Shown here piece by piece: positions 50,328-59,162 of a stretch of 64,000 nucleotides of DNA. The notes below the pieces were generated by a model. It was given only the letters and a program-made list of their open reading frames with translations. It was not told where the DNA came from and did no database searches. The position numbers and the translations under genes were made by a program. How positions within the stretch are numbered: position 1 is the stretch's first letter; every line of letters starts with the position of its first letter. This stretch comes from an uncultured Porphyromonadaceae bacterium (GTDB lineage Bacteria > Bacteroidota > Bacteroidia > Bacteroidales > Muribaculaceae): positions 1 through 64,000 of the forward strand of contig CABUVO010000019.1 of NCBI GenBank assembly GCA_902495075.1, in the 5' to 3' direction.

Positions 50328-52449
50328 ACTTAAACAAAATAATAAAAAACATATCCTCTTCCGCTATGGGTTGATATGTCTCTTTTTCATCATCTTTGGC
50401 GTAGCGGTTATGATCAAGCTGTTCGATACCACTATAATTGAGGCAAAAGACTGGAACGAACGCGCCCGCAGAGAGCTGTCGCGCATGGACACAATTCGCC
50501 CCGAGCGTGGCAACATTCTTGCCGACAACGGCAATATCCTTGCTTGCAATCTTAAGGTTTATGATATCAAAATCGACTTGCGCCACAATAAGATTAAAGA
50601 CCTTCGCGCCATACCTTGGACGTCAATAGACTCTCTGGCGGATTCTCTTGATGTCTACTATCCGCGCATAAAAGACCTGCACGTGCATCCCGACACATTT
50701 GCCAAATATTCATGGCGCACACGTCTATACCGCGAGCTGGAAAAAGATCCCGACAAACGTCCGCGCGCTCTGCGACTCGCAAGAAACAAGACTCTCGAGG
50801 ATTTCCAGAAAATCAAAAGCTTCCCCTTCATGAAAGACTTCAAAGGGAAAGGGTTCCGCAATCCTGTCTATAAGGAAGAACGCAACATTCGCATGTATCC
50901 ATACGGACGCATGGCTTACCGAAGCATCGGAAGAGTCAACGAAAATTCCAAGACCCGTCAGATTCATGGGTACTCCGGTCTTGAAAAAGACCTTGACAGT
51001 CTTCTCTACGGGAAGCCGGGACTTGCAAAAAAAGTGGCTCTCACTCACGGAATCACCAATTGGGTTTCCGTGCCGGCTCAACGTGGTTATGACATACGAA
51101 CCACCATCGACATTGATCTTCAGGACCTTCTGGAGGAGGAGCTCCACAATATCTGCGCCGAATCAAAAGCAGAATGGGGCACCGCAATCCTGATGGAGGT
51201 CAAGACCGGTGAAATCAAAGCTATCTCCAATATAGAGCTTCTTGATGACGGCACTTACGGAGAGGCGCTTAACCGCGCCGTGCTACCTTTTGAACCGGGT
51301 TCCGTCATGAAACCGATATCGCTGATGATAGCTTTTGAAGACGGTCTTGTAAAATCCGTAAACGACATGGTAAGTTGCGCTCCATTCCAGCGCACGAGCG
51401 ACCCTCATGGATCCGGCATGAAGTCGATGAAGCAGGTTATCGAACAGTCTTCCAATCCGGGTATAGCACGCGTTATATTCCGTGGATATGAGAAAGATCC
51501 GGCAAAATTCCATGATCGCCTTGAAGAACTGGGATTTTTCGAGCCTATACAATCCGGAATCGCCGGCGAATGCACACCCCGCATCCGCAAACTCCTTCCG
51601 AAAGATTCCAGAGGCAATAATATAACAATGACTGCGCGTCATCTCGACCTTGCCCGTCAGGCTTACGGCTACAACACAGAGCTTCCCCCTCTTTTCACTC
51701 TTGCTGTCTACAATGCCATAGCGAACGGCGGTAAATTCGTGCGGCCACATCTGATGAAAGGACTTATCAACGAGGATGGTGTGGACTCAATCATTCCCAT
51801 CCGCTATATCCGCGACCGGATATGCTCGGAAGAAACGGCAAGAAAAGTGAGGGAATGCATTGCCGAAGTGGTTTGGGGAGAACACGGCACTGCTCGCGCT
51901 GTGCGTGATGACCGTGTAAAGGTTGTGGGTAAGACAGGAACAGCGTATCCGGTGGAGAAAGGTGTCTACAACACAGCCAAACGTCGTTATGCTTTTGCAG
52001 GATTTTTCCCTTATGAGAATCCTCAATACAGCTGCATTGCGCTTGTGCTCGGACCGAGTGGAACTTCAGCCAACCGCACATCCGGTCAGGTGGTCAAAAA
52101 CATGGCAGTGAAGATGTATTCCCGTGGCAAATTGAATAATTCTTCATATTTTGCATCTGACAACAAAGGCTCAAAACCGATCATTGTAGGTTCGGAGAAA
52201 TGTAACAATCAGATGCTCGCATCATCCATCGGTGCGAAAGGCATGAAACATTATAAAACCGCAAAAGACCATACCCACGGCGTCGTGCCCAATGTCAAAG
52301 GTTACGATGCACCTTCTGCGGTGAAACTTCTTGAGGAAAGAGGCATAAACGTGAAACTCTCAGGCTCCGGATATGTAGTGGCGCAGTCGATTCCTGCCGG
52401 CACACGAACAAAGCCAGACCAGACAATCACACTCCATCTCAGGATATAA
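50308..52449 (+). CDS. ftsI: Penicillin-binding protein FtsI with PASTA domain
   Basis: Septal peptidoglycan transpeptidase. A membrane helix (about 12-36) is followed by the dimerisation domain (RPERGNILADNGNILACNL) and the transpeptidase domain: SxxK is in FEPGSVMKPISLM, SxN in EQSSNPGIARV, and KTG in KVVGKTGTAYPV. The C-terminus carries a PASTA domain (VVPNVKGYDAPSAVKLLEER), common in Bacteroidota FtsI. 713 residues is normal for that form. It overlaps ftsL, and a heptamer repeat array fills the gap to murE. Confidence 0.96.
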   Translation: MAPKNNRLKQNNKKHILFRYGLICLFFIIFGVAVMIKLFDTTIIEAKDWNERARRELSRMDTIRPERGNILADNGNILACNLKVYDIKIDLRHNKIKDLRAIPWTSIDSLADSLDVYYPRIKDLHVHPDTFAKYSWRTRLYRELEKDPDKRPRALRLARNKTLEDFQKIKSFPFMKDFKGKGFRNPVYKEERNIRMYPYGRMAYRSIGRVNENSKTRQIHGYSGLEKDLDSLLYGKPGLAKKVALTHGITNWVSVPAQRGYDIRTTIDIDLQDLLEEELHNICAESKAEWGTAILMEVKTGEIKAISNIELLDDGTYGEALNRAVLPFEPGSVMKPISLMIAFEDGLVKSVNDMVSCAPFQRTSDPHGSGMKSMKQVIEQSSNPGIARVIFRGYEKDPAKFHDRLEELGFFEPIQSGIAGECTPRIRKLLPKDSRGNNITMTARHLDLARQAYGYNTELPPLFTLAVYNAIANGGKFVRPHLMKGLINEDGVDSIIPIRYIRDRICSEETARKVRECIAEVVWGEHGTARAVRDDRVKVVGKTGTAYPVEKGVYNTAKRRYAFAGFFPYENPQYSCIALVLGPSGTSANRTSGQVVKNMAVKMYSRGKLNNSSYFASDNKGSKPIIVGSEKCNNQMLASSIGAKGMKHYKTAKDHTHGVVPNVKGYDAPSAVKLLEERGINVKLSGSGYVVAQSIPAGTRTKPDQTITLHLRI

Positions 52450-52450
52450 T

Positions 52451-52603
52451 GTATTATAAGGCTTTAGGCGTTAGGTTTTAGGCTTTAGGCGTTAGAGCCT
52501 AAATCTCAACAAATCTAAAATCTAATGCTTAAAGCCTAAAACCTTATAAAAAACCAGGTTGACGGTCAAGGTCTAAAGCCTAAAGCCTAAAACCTAAAAC
52601 CTA
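52451..52603. repeat. TTTAGGC heptamer inverted array between ftsI and murE
   Basis: A left arm of TTTAGGC/GTTAGGT units (from about 52459) and right-facing inverted GCCTAAA units (to about 52550), then a second inverted block (GTCTAAAGCCTAAAGCC type, 52569-52600). It fills almost the whole gap inside the dcw operon. Confidence 0.85.
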
Positions 52604-52611
52604 AATAAGAC

Positions 52612-54063
52612 ATGTCAGTAAAATTATCTCATCTTCTCGAAGGAATCAACACTCTCGAAGTAATCGGTGATATCGACAAGAATATCATAGATCTCCAGAG
52701 CGATTCAAGAAAAGCTGTCAAAGACGGTATGTTTGTCGCAGTGCGCGGCGTCACTACCGATGGCCATAAATATATCCCCGTTGTGGCAAGCACGCATGTG
52801 GGTGCCATTGTCTGCGAACAGTTGCCTGCAACCCTTGAGAAGGGCATCACATATGTTCGCGTCGCCGACTCTGCCGAAGCACTGGGAAGACTTGCCTCCA
52901 ATTGGTATGGACATCCCTCTTCAAAACTTAAACTTGTAGGCGTAACAGGAACAAACGGAAAAACCACCACAGCCACCCTTCTTTATGAAATGGCTAAGTT
53001 TGAGGGATATAAGGCAGGTCTTATCTCAACAGTATGCAACTATATTCAAAATCGTGCAGTGCCCACAACCCACACCACTCCCGACCCGCTTACGCTCAAC
53101 GAGCTGCTTGCCGAGATGGTAGACGCCGGTTGCGACTATGCATTCATGGAAGTTTCCTCTCATGCTGCTCATCAGCACAGAATTGCCGGTCTTAAATTCT
53201 CAGGAGCAATTTTCTCCAACCTGACCCGGGATCATCTTGACTATCACGGCACTGTCGAGAACTACATGAATGCAAAGAAAATGTTTTTCGACATGCTTCC
53301 TGCAGATGCTTTCGCACTTGTAAACGTTGACGATAAGGCTGGGAAATATATGGTGCAGAACACTCGTGCAAAGGTATATACATATTCTTTGCGGAGCGAT
53401 GCCGACTTCCGTTGCCGTGTATTGGAAACTCGTCTCGACGGCACACTCCTTTCCTTGAATGGCAAGGATGTGGAGGTTGCATTCACGGGGCGTTTCAATG
53501 CATACAACCTCACAGCCGTTTACGCTGCCTCGATCCTGATCGGCTGGAATCCGGAGGAAGTACTCGTAAATATGAGCCGACTCGTTCCGGTGTCAGGCCG
53601 CTTCCAGACTCTTCAGTCACCTCTGGGTGTCACGGCAATTGTGGACTATGCCCACACGCCCGACGCGCTCGTGAACGTGCTCGACACAATCCGAGAGATC
53701 ATAGGCGCAGGTGGCGAAATCACCACGGTGGTTGGAGCCGGTGGCAACCGCGACCATGGCAAACGTCCTATGATGGCTCATGAGGCAGCCATCCGCTCGG
53801 ATCTGGTCATCCTCACTTCCGACAATCCACGTGATGAGGAGCCGGAGGCTATAATTGAAGATATGAAAGCCGGGCTCTCCAACGATGAGATGCGCCGTAC
53901 TCTCTGCATCACCGACCGTCGCGAGGCTATACGCACGGCAATGAGAATAACAAAGCCTGGGAGCGTAGTGCTTATAGCCGGAAAGGGACACGAAACTTAT
54001 CAGGAAATCAAGGGCGTCCGTAATCATTTCGACGACCGCGAAGAAGTTAAAGCTACATTCTAA
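52612..54063 (+). CDS. murE: UDP-MurNAc-L-Ala-D-Glu:meso-DAP ligase
   Basis: Adds meso-diaminopimelate to the peptidoglycan precursor. ATP loop GVTGTNGKTTTATLL; central motifs FMEVSSHAAHQHRI and NLTRDHLDYHGT; C-terminal VDYAHTPDALVNVL. The DNPR motif in TSDNPRDEEPEAI marks specificity for meso-DAP rather than lysine. 483 residues is normal. MraY starts 2 bases after its stop. Confidence 0.97.
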   Translation: MSVKLSHLLEGINTLEVIGDIDKNIIDLQSDSRKAVKDGMFVAVRGVTTDGHKYIPVVASTHVGAIVCEQLPATLEKGITYVRVADSAEALGRLASNWYGHPSSKLKLVGVTGTNGKTTTATLLYEMAKFEGYKAGLISTVCNYIQNRAVPTTHTTPDPLTLNELLAEMVDAGCDYAFMEVSSHAAHQHRIAGLKFSGAIFSNLTRDHLDYHGTVENYMNAKKMFFDMLPADAFALVNVDDKAGKYMVQNTRAKVYTYSLRSDADFRCRVLETRLDGTLLSLNGKDVEVAFTGRFNAYNLTAVYAASILIGWNPEEVLVNMSRLVPVSGRFQTLQSPLGVTAIVDYAHTPDALVNVLDTIREIIGAGGEITTVVGAGGNRDHGKRPMMAHEAAIRSDLVILTSDNPRDEEPEAIIEDMKAGLSNDEMRRTLCITDRREAIRTAMRITKPGSVVLIAGKGHETYQEIKGVRNHFDDREEVKATF

Positions 54064-54065
54064 TC

Positions 54066-55334
54066 ATGATATACGCATTGCTCGAACTCCTCGACGGATG
54101 GAACTTCCCGGGACACAATCTAATGGGATACATCTCCTTTCGTGCCGGAATATCTTTTGCTCTTGCACTTGTCATCGCTCTTGCGTTCGGACACAAAATC
54201 ATCGAACGCCTACAGCGCATGCAGGTGGGAGAAGTGGTAAGGAACCTCGGTCTCGAGGGGCAGATGAAAAAGACGGGAACCCCGACCATGGGTGGAGTCA
54301 TAATCATAATGTCAATCTTGATTCCATGTCTGCTGCTCGGCAACCTCACCAACATCTATATGATATTGATGCTGGTTGCCACAGTCTGGATGGGATGCAT
54401 CGGTTTCCTCGACGATTACCGTAAACTCAAATATCACAATAAGGATGGACTGAAAGGGAAGTATAAAGTCACCGGTCAGGTCGGACTCGGTCTTATCGTG
54501 GGAATCACGATGTGGCTATCTCCCGATATTGTCATGAGTGAGAACTTTGAAGTTCAGAGAGCGGACACAACAGAGACAGAAATTGTGGTCTCTACCGACC
54601 AGATAAAATCTCCTCAAACCACCATACCATTCGTAAAAAACAATAACTTCAACTACGAATGGCTCACTTCGTGGGTACCGGATAAGGAGGCTGCCCAGAC
54701 TCTTGGATGGCTCACATTCGTACTGGTCGTGGTCATAGTTGTGGCGGCAGTCAGCAATGGCGCCAATCTCACTGATGGTCTTGATGGATTGTGCGCGGGA
54801 ACATCGGCGATCATCGGAGTCGCGTTGCTGATAATGGGATATCTCGGAGGCAATGTAATATATTCGAGTTATCTCAATATCATGTACATACCCGGCTCGG
54901 AAGAGCTGGTGGTATATGCCGCGGCATTCATCGGAGCTCTTGTGGGCTTTCTGTGGTACAATGCTTTTCCGGCACAGGTTTTCATGGGCGACACGGGAAG
55001 TCTCACACTCGGAGGTATTCTCGCCGTGTTCGCTATACTGATCCGCAAGGAACTTCTTATTCCGCTTCTTTGTCTCACCTTCTTCCTTGAGGATGTTTCG
55101 GTGATGATGCAGGTGGGATATTTCAAATATACAAAAAGGAAATATGGCGAGGGACGGCGCATATTCAAGATGACACCCCTCCACCATCATTTCCAGAAAC
55201 CTCTGGAGCCGGGCAGCAATGTTCTCTGGAAGCATCCGGTGAATCCTATACCCGAATCCAAAATAGTAGTGAGATTCTGGATCGTTGGAATCCTGCTCGC
55301 TGCGCTTACATTTGTAACATTAAAAATCCGATAA
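54066..55334 (+). CDS. mraY: Phospho-MurNAc-pentapeptide transferase
   Basis: Inner-membrane enzyme that makes lipid I from UDP-MurNAc-pentapeptide and undecaprenyl phosphate. Signature segments: KKTGTPTMGGVIIIMSILI, the catalytic Asp pair in GFLDDYRKLK, NLTDGLDGLCAG, and FMGDTGSLTLGG, with the HHH-type segment TPLHHHFQK. Ten or so membrane helices are visible. 422 residues exceeds the 360 of E. coli because of an insertion (about 155-205, with QRADTTETEIVVSTDQ) typical of Bacteroidota. Confidence 0.97.
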   Translation: MIYALLELLDGWNFPGHNLMGYISFRAGISFALALVIALAFGHKIIERLQRMQVGEVVRNLGLEGQMKKTGTPTMGGVIIIMSILIPCLLLGNLTNIYMILMLVATVWMGCIGFLDDYRKLKYHNKDGLKGKYKVTGQVGLGLIVGITMWLSPDIVMSENFEVQRADTTETEIVVSTDQIKSPQTTIPFVKNNNFNYEWLTSWVPDKEAAQTLGWLTFVLVVVIVVAAVSNGANLTDGLDGLCAGTSAIIGVALLIMGYLGGNVIYSSYLNIMYIPGSEELVVYAAAFIGALVGFLWYNAFPAQVFMGDTGSLTLGGILAVFAILIRKELLIPLLCLTFFLEDVSVMMQVGYFKYTKRKYGEGRRIFKMTPLHHHFQKPLEPGSNVLWKHPVNPIPESKIVVRFWIVGILLAALTFVTLKIR

Positions 55335-55335
55335 A

Positions 55336-56682
55336 ATGGAGAAATTAGTTGTGCTCGGCGGAGGAGAGAGCGGCGTTGGCGCTGCCATCCTCGGCAAGGA
55401 GAAAGGGATGAAGGTGTTCCTCAGCGACATGGGCACTCTTAAAGATGAATACCGCGAAACACTGGTTCGTGAAAATATAGAATTCGAGGAGGGGAAACAC
55501 ACTGAAGAGAAAATCCTCGATGCTGACATTGTGGTCAAAAGTCCGGGAATACCCCCTTACGCTCCTATGGTGAAGAAAATCACGGATAAAGGGATACCCG
55601 TCCTGTCGGAGATTGAGTTCGCAGGAAGATACACAGACGCTAAAATGGTATGCATCACCGGCTCTAACGGCAAAACCACCACTACCCTCCTCACTTACCA
55701 TATCCTCCGCAAGGCTGGTCTCAATGTCGGTCTTGCCGGCAATGTAGGAAAGAGCCTCGCGCTGCAGGTAGCACGCGATCCTCATGATGTCTATGTCATC
55801 GAGCTGTCAAGTTTCCAGCTCGAGAATATGTATGACTTCAAGGCAAACATCGCCGTGATAATGAATATCACTCCCGATCATCTCGACCGTTATGACCACA
55901 AGATGGAGAATTATGTGAAAGCCAAGTTCCGTATTCTACAGAACCAGGGTCACGACGACTATTTCATCTATTGGCAGGATGATCCCATCGTAAAAGAACA
56001 GATCCGCCAGATTCAAATAGAAGCGATGCAGCTTCCTTTCAGTGAATTCAAGGAAGAGGGAAGCCACGCTTTTGTGGAAGATGGAATCGTGAAGTTCTCC
56101 ACACCTGGTGAAGTATGGGAAATACCCCGCGACAAACTCTCGCTCACCGGACTGCATAATCTCTATAATTCAATGGCGGCAGGACTCTCTGCCTCTCTTC
56201 TGGATATTAAAAAAGATGAGATACGCTCTGCTCTCGAAGATTTCGAGGCTGTGGAACATCGTCTTGAATATGTGGCAACCGTTGCCGGTGTCAGATATAT
56301 AAATGACTCCAAAGCCACAAATGTCAATTCCACATGGTATGCACTCGAAAGCATGACTACTCCAACAGTTCTCATCCTTGGAGGCAAAGACAAGGGAAAT
56401 GACTACACTGAGATTGAAGATCTGGTGAAAGAGAAAGTCAAAGCAATCGTATGCATGGGAAAAGATAATCAAAAGCTTCTTGATTTCTTCACAGGGAAGG
56501 TGCCCGTCATTATCGACACCCACTCAATTGGGGATGCGGTAAAAGCTTGCGCAGAATGCGCTTCAGAAGGAGACACCGTGCTTCTCTCCCCCTGCTGCGC
56601 CAGCTTCGACCTCTTCTCAAGTTATGAAGATCGAGGCAGTCAGTTCAAAGCCTGTGTCAAATCACTCTCCGACAAAAAATAG
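55336..56682 (+). CDS. murD: UDP-MurNAc-L-alanine:D-glutamate ligase
   Basis: Adds D-glutamate to UDP-MurNAc-L-Ala. The N-terminal Rossmann part has VVLGGGESGVGAAILG, the ATP loop is VCITGSNGKTTTTLLTY, then VIELSSFQLENMYDFK and NITPDHLDRYDH. The C-terminal domain has INDSKATNVNSTWYALES and VLLSPCCASFDLFSSYEDRG. 448 residues is normal. It begins one base after mraY and ends three bases before ftsW. Confidence 0.97.
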   Translation: MEKLVVLGGGESGVGAAILGKEKGMKVFLSDMGTLKDEYRETLVRENIEFEEGKHTEEKILDADIVVKSPGIPPYAPMVKKITDKGIPVLSEIEFAGRYTDAKMVCITGSNGKTTTTLLTYHILRKAGLNVGLAGNVGKSLALQVARDPHDVYVIELSSFQLENMYDFKANIAVIMNITPDHLDRYDHKMENYVKAKFRILQNQGHDDYFIYWQDDPIVKEQIRQIQIEAMQLPFSEFKEEGSHAFVEDGIVKFSTPGEVWEIPRDKLSLTGLHNLYNSMAAGLSASLLDIKKDEIRSALEDFEAVEHRLEYVATVAGVRYINDSKATNVNSTWYALESMTTPTVLILGGKDKGNDYTEIEDLVKEKVKAIVCMGKDNQKLLDFFTGKVPVIIDTHSIGDAVKACAECASEGDTVLLSPCCASFDLFSSYEDRGSQFKACVKSLSDKK

Positions 56683-56685
56683 AAT

Positions 56686-58065
56686 ATGCCAAATCAAGAT
56701 ACTATACCCGGTCTCGAAATTCGAGAGACAATAGACGGACAAACAGCCACCGCTCGTGTTGCGGCAAAGCGTAATGCAGCAAAAGCGGAGGTGAAACGTT
56801 CTCGCCCCGATCCATATATCTGGGGCATATACATCATGTTCCTCCTCATTAGTGTAGTGGAACTATTCAGCGCGTCAAGCACCGAGGTTTCATCCTCAAA
56901 TGTTTACAGTCCCCTTATCCGTCACGGCATTTTCCTGGCTCTCGGTCTCGGCATAGTGATGTGGCTCCAAAACACCCACTATATACTGATGCGTCGTTTC
57001 GCCTGGATATTCGCTATCTTATCGCTCGGATTATTAGTGCTCTCGACTGTCGCGGGTGTAGAGATCAATGGTGCCCAACGTGCCATCCGTATAGCAGGCA
57101 TGACGATCCAGCCGGCAGAGGTAGTAAAACTTTCTGTTGTGCTTCTTCTTGCCTCGGTGCTTTCGAAGAATCAGACACCCGGCGGAGTAACAAACCGAGG
57201 CATCATCACTGCAGCGATTGTGGTAGTGGTCTTTGCCATATTCCTATATAAGGATGGTCTGACAAACACCATTCTGCTGATGGGCGTCAGCATAAGCATG
57301 TTTTTAATCGGGGGTATACAATGGTCAAAATTCTGGATGATCTTGGGCATATATGGGTTATGCGCCGGATCACTTCTGATGATCAAAAAAGTCAATAAGA
57401 ATGTAACCTCCGATGATTTTGACAATGTCAAGATTGAGGCTACCGCCGGAAGTGCGACAACTTCTTCCTCAAGCATAGACAGAAGAGGAGGCACTCGAAA
57501 CAATCGAATTGTCAGATGGCTGGAGGGTGTTCATCCCAACGACCCTATCGATGATATGAACCGTCAGGTCATATATTCCAAATTCGCCCAAGCAAATGGA
57601 GGATTATTAGGTCAAGGACCTGGCAATTCAAGAGAAAGTGCGCGTCTTCCGCTTGCATTCTCCGATTACATATATTCCATTATTGTCGAAGATACCGGAT
57701 TCGCAGGGGGATCGCTCCTTTTGCTTCTGTTCCTTCTCCTTGTGGCGAGAGCAGGGCGAATAGCCTATAAATGTTCGCGTGCCTTCCCTGCTTTCCTGAT
57801 TATGGGATGCGCGGTCATGATCGTGTTCCAGGCTCTCGTCCATATGGCGATTGTAACGGGCATATTCCCCGTGTCAGGGCAGCCGCTGCCATTCATCTCC
57901 AAAGGCGGAACATCCGTGCTTGTGATGTCGGCGGCAATTGGAATGATGCTCTCGGTCAGCAGATTTGCCGTCACGTCTGGCGACAAAAACGAGATAAAGG
58001 CTGAAATCAAAGAGCTTCCCGAAGACATGCAGGCAGCAAACTATAGCGACTACCAGAATAAGTAA
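56686..58065 (+). CDS. ftsW: Septal peptidoglycan polymerase FtsW
   Basis: SEDS-family glycosyltransferase of the divisome, partner of FtsI. About ten membrane helices; the first is at about 43-63 after a basic tail. Conserved parts: INGAQRAIRIAGMTIQPAEV, SKFAQANGGLLGQGPGNSRE, SDYIYSIIVEDTGFAGG and GQPLPFISKGGTSVLVM. A 60-residue extracytoplasmic loop (GSATTSSSSIDRRGGTR) is longer than usual. 459 residues in total. It lies between murD and murG, the standard dcw position. Confidence 0.95.
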   Translation: MPNQDTIPGLEIRETIDGQTATARVAAKRNAAKAEVKRSRPDPYIWGIYIMFLLISVVELFSASSTEVSSSNVYSPLIRHGIFLALGLGIVMWLQNTHYILMRRFAWIFAILSLGLLVLSTVAGVEINGAQRAIRIAGMTIQPAEVVKLSVVLLLASVLSKNQTPGGVTNRGIITAAIVVVVFAIFLYKDGLTNTILLMGVSISMFLIGGIQWSKFWMILGIYGLCAGSLLMIKKVNKNVTSDDFDNVKIEATAGSATTSSSSIDRRGGTRNNRIVRWLEGVHPNDPIDDMNRQVIYSKFAQANGGLLGQGPGNSRESARLPLAFSDYIYSIIVEDTGFAGGSLLLLLFLLLVARAGRIAYKCSRAFPAFLIMGCAVMIVFQALVHMAIVTGIFPVSGQPLPFISKGGTSVLVMSAAIGMMLSVSRFAVTSGDKNEIKAEIKELPEDMQAANYSDYQNK

Positions 58066-58073
58066 GTAACAAG

Positions 58074-59162
58074 ATGAAGAAGAAAATACTCATAAGCGGT
58101 GGAGGAACCGGGGGACATATCTTCCCTGCCCTGTCTATCGCCAACGCCATAAAGCGACGCATCGACGCTGACATATTGTTTGTTGGAGCCGACAACAGAA
58201 TGGAGATGGAGAAAGTGCCCGCTGCCGGCTACGAAATCATCGGGCTTCCCGTTGCCGGATTCGACCGCAAGAACATGCTGAAGAATTTCAGCGTGCTCTT
58301 CAAGCTTTTCAAAAGCGTGAGAATGGCGCGAAAAATTGTGAAGGATTTCAAACCTGACATAGCAATTGGTGTTGGTGGCTATGCTTCAGGGCCTACGCTC
58401 AAGGCTGCACAGCGCGCGAAAGTGCCGACACTTGTGCAGGAACAAAACTCCTACGCAGGTGTCACAAATAAGCTTCTTGCCGCCAATGCCGACTGTATAT
58501 GTGTGGCGTATGAAGGAATGGAAGCCTTTTTCCCGAAAGAAAAAATCATACTTACCGGCAACCCGGTGCGTAAGGATCTCACAGAGCACACTCTCGACCG
58601 GGCAAAAGCCCGTGCAAGTTTCGGGCTGAATCCTGAGAAAACCACTGTCCTCGTGGTTGGAGGCAGTCTCGGTGCGCGAACTCTTAATGAAAGCCTTGAG
58701 ACAGGTCTGCGCAAACTTCTTGATGCTGGTCTACAGGTAATATGGCAGACAGGCAAATATTTCGGCACTCGCGGGCAGCAGGCTGCCAAAGGTCTTCAAG
58801 GTGCCGTTGTCACTGAATTTATCACAGATATGGGAGCTGCCTATGGGGCTGCTGATCTGGTTGTGTCGCGTGCCGGTGCCGGATCTATCAGCGAATTGCA
58901 GATACTCGGCAAGCCATGCGTACTTGTCCCCTCACCCAACGTGGCGGAAGACCATCAGACAAAAAATGCGCTTGCTCTTGTGCATAAAAACGCTGCCGTA
59001 ATGGTGACCGATGTTGAAGCGCGTGAAAAGCTTGTAAACACAATGCTTGAGCTCGCCGGTAATAAGGAAAAATTAAAATCAATGAGTGATAATATCTCCT
59101 CTATGGCTCTTCGCGACAGCGATGAGCATATCGTTGATGAAATTATAAAATTGATCGGATGA
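58074..59162 (+). CDS. murG: Lipid II synthase MurG
   Basis: Transfers GlcNAc to lipid I at the inner face of the membrane. The N-terminal ISGGGTGGHIFPALSIANAI loop, IGVGGYASGPTLKAA and QEQNSYAGVTNKLLA, then the C-terminal VLVVGGSLGARTLNESL and VVSRAGAGSISELQILGKP with PSPNVAEDHQTKNA, are all intact. 362 residues is normal. murC overlaps its last four bases. Confidence 0.97.
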   Translation: MKKKILISGGGTGGHIFPALSIANAIKRRIDADILFVGADNRMEMEKVPAAGYEIIGLPVAGFDRKNMLKNFSVLFKLFKSVRMARKIVKDFKPDIAIGVGGYASGPTLKAAQRAKVPTLVQEQNSYAGVTNKLLAANADCICVAYEGMEAFFPKEKIILTGNPVRKDLTEHTLDRAKARASFGLNPEKTTVLVVGGSLGARTLNESLETGLRKLLDAGLQVIWQTGKYFGTRGQQAAKGLQGAVVTEFITDMGAAYGAADLVVSRAGAGSISELQILGKPCVLVPSPNVAEDHQTKNALALVHKNAAVMVTDVEAREKLVNTMLELAGNKEKLKSMSDNISSMALRDSDEHIVDEIIKLIG

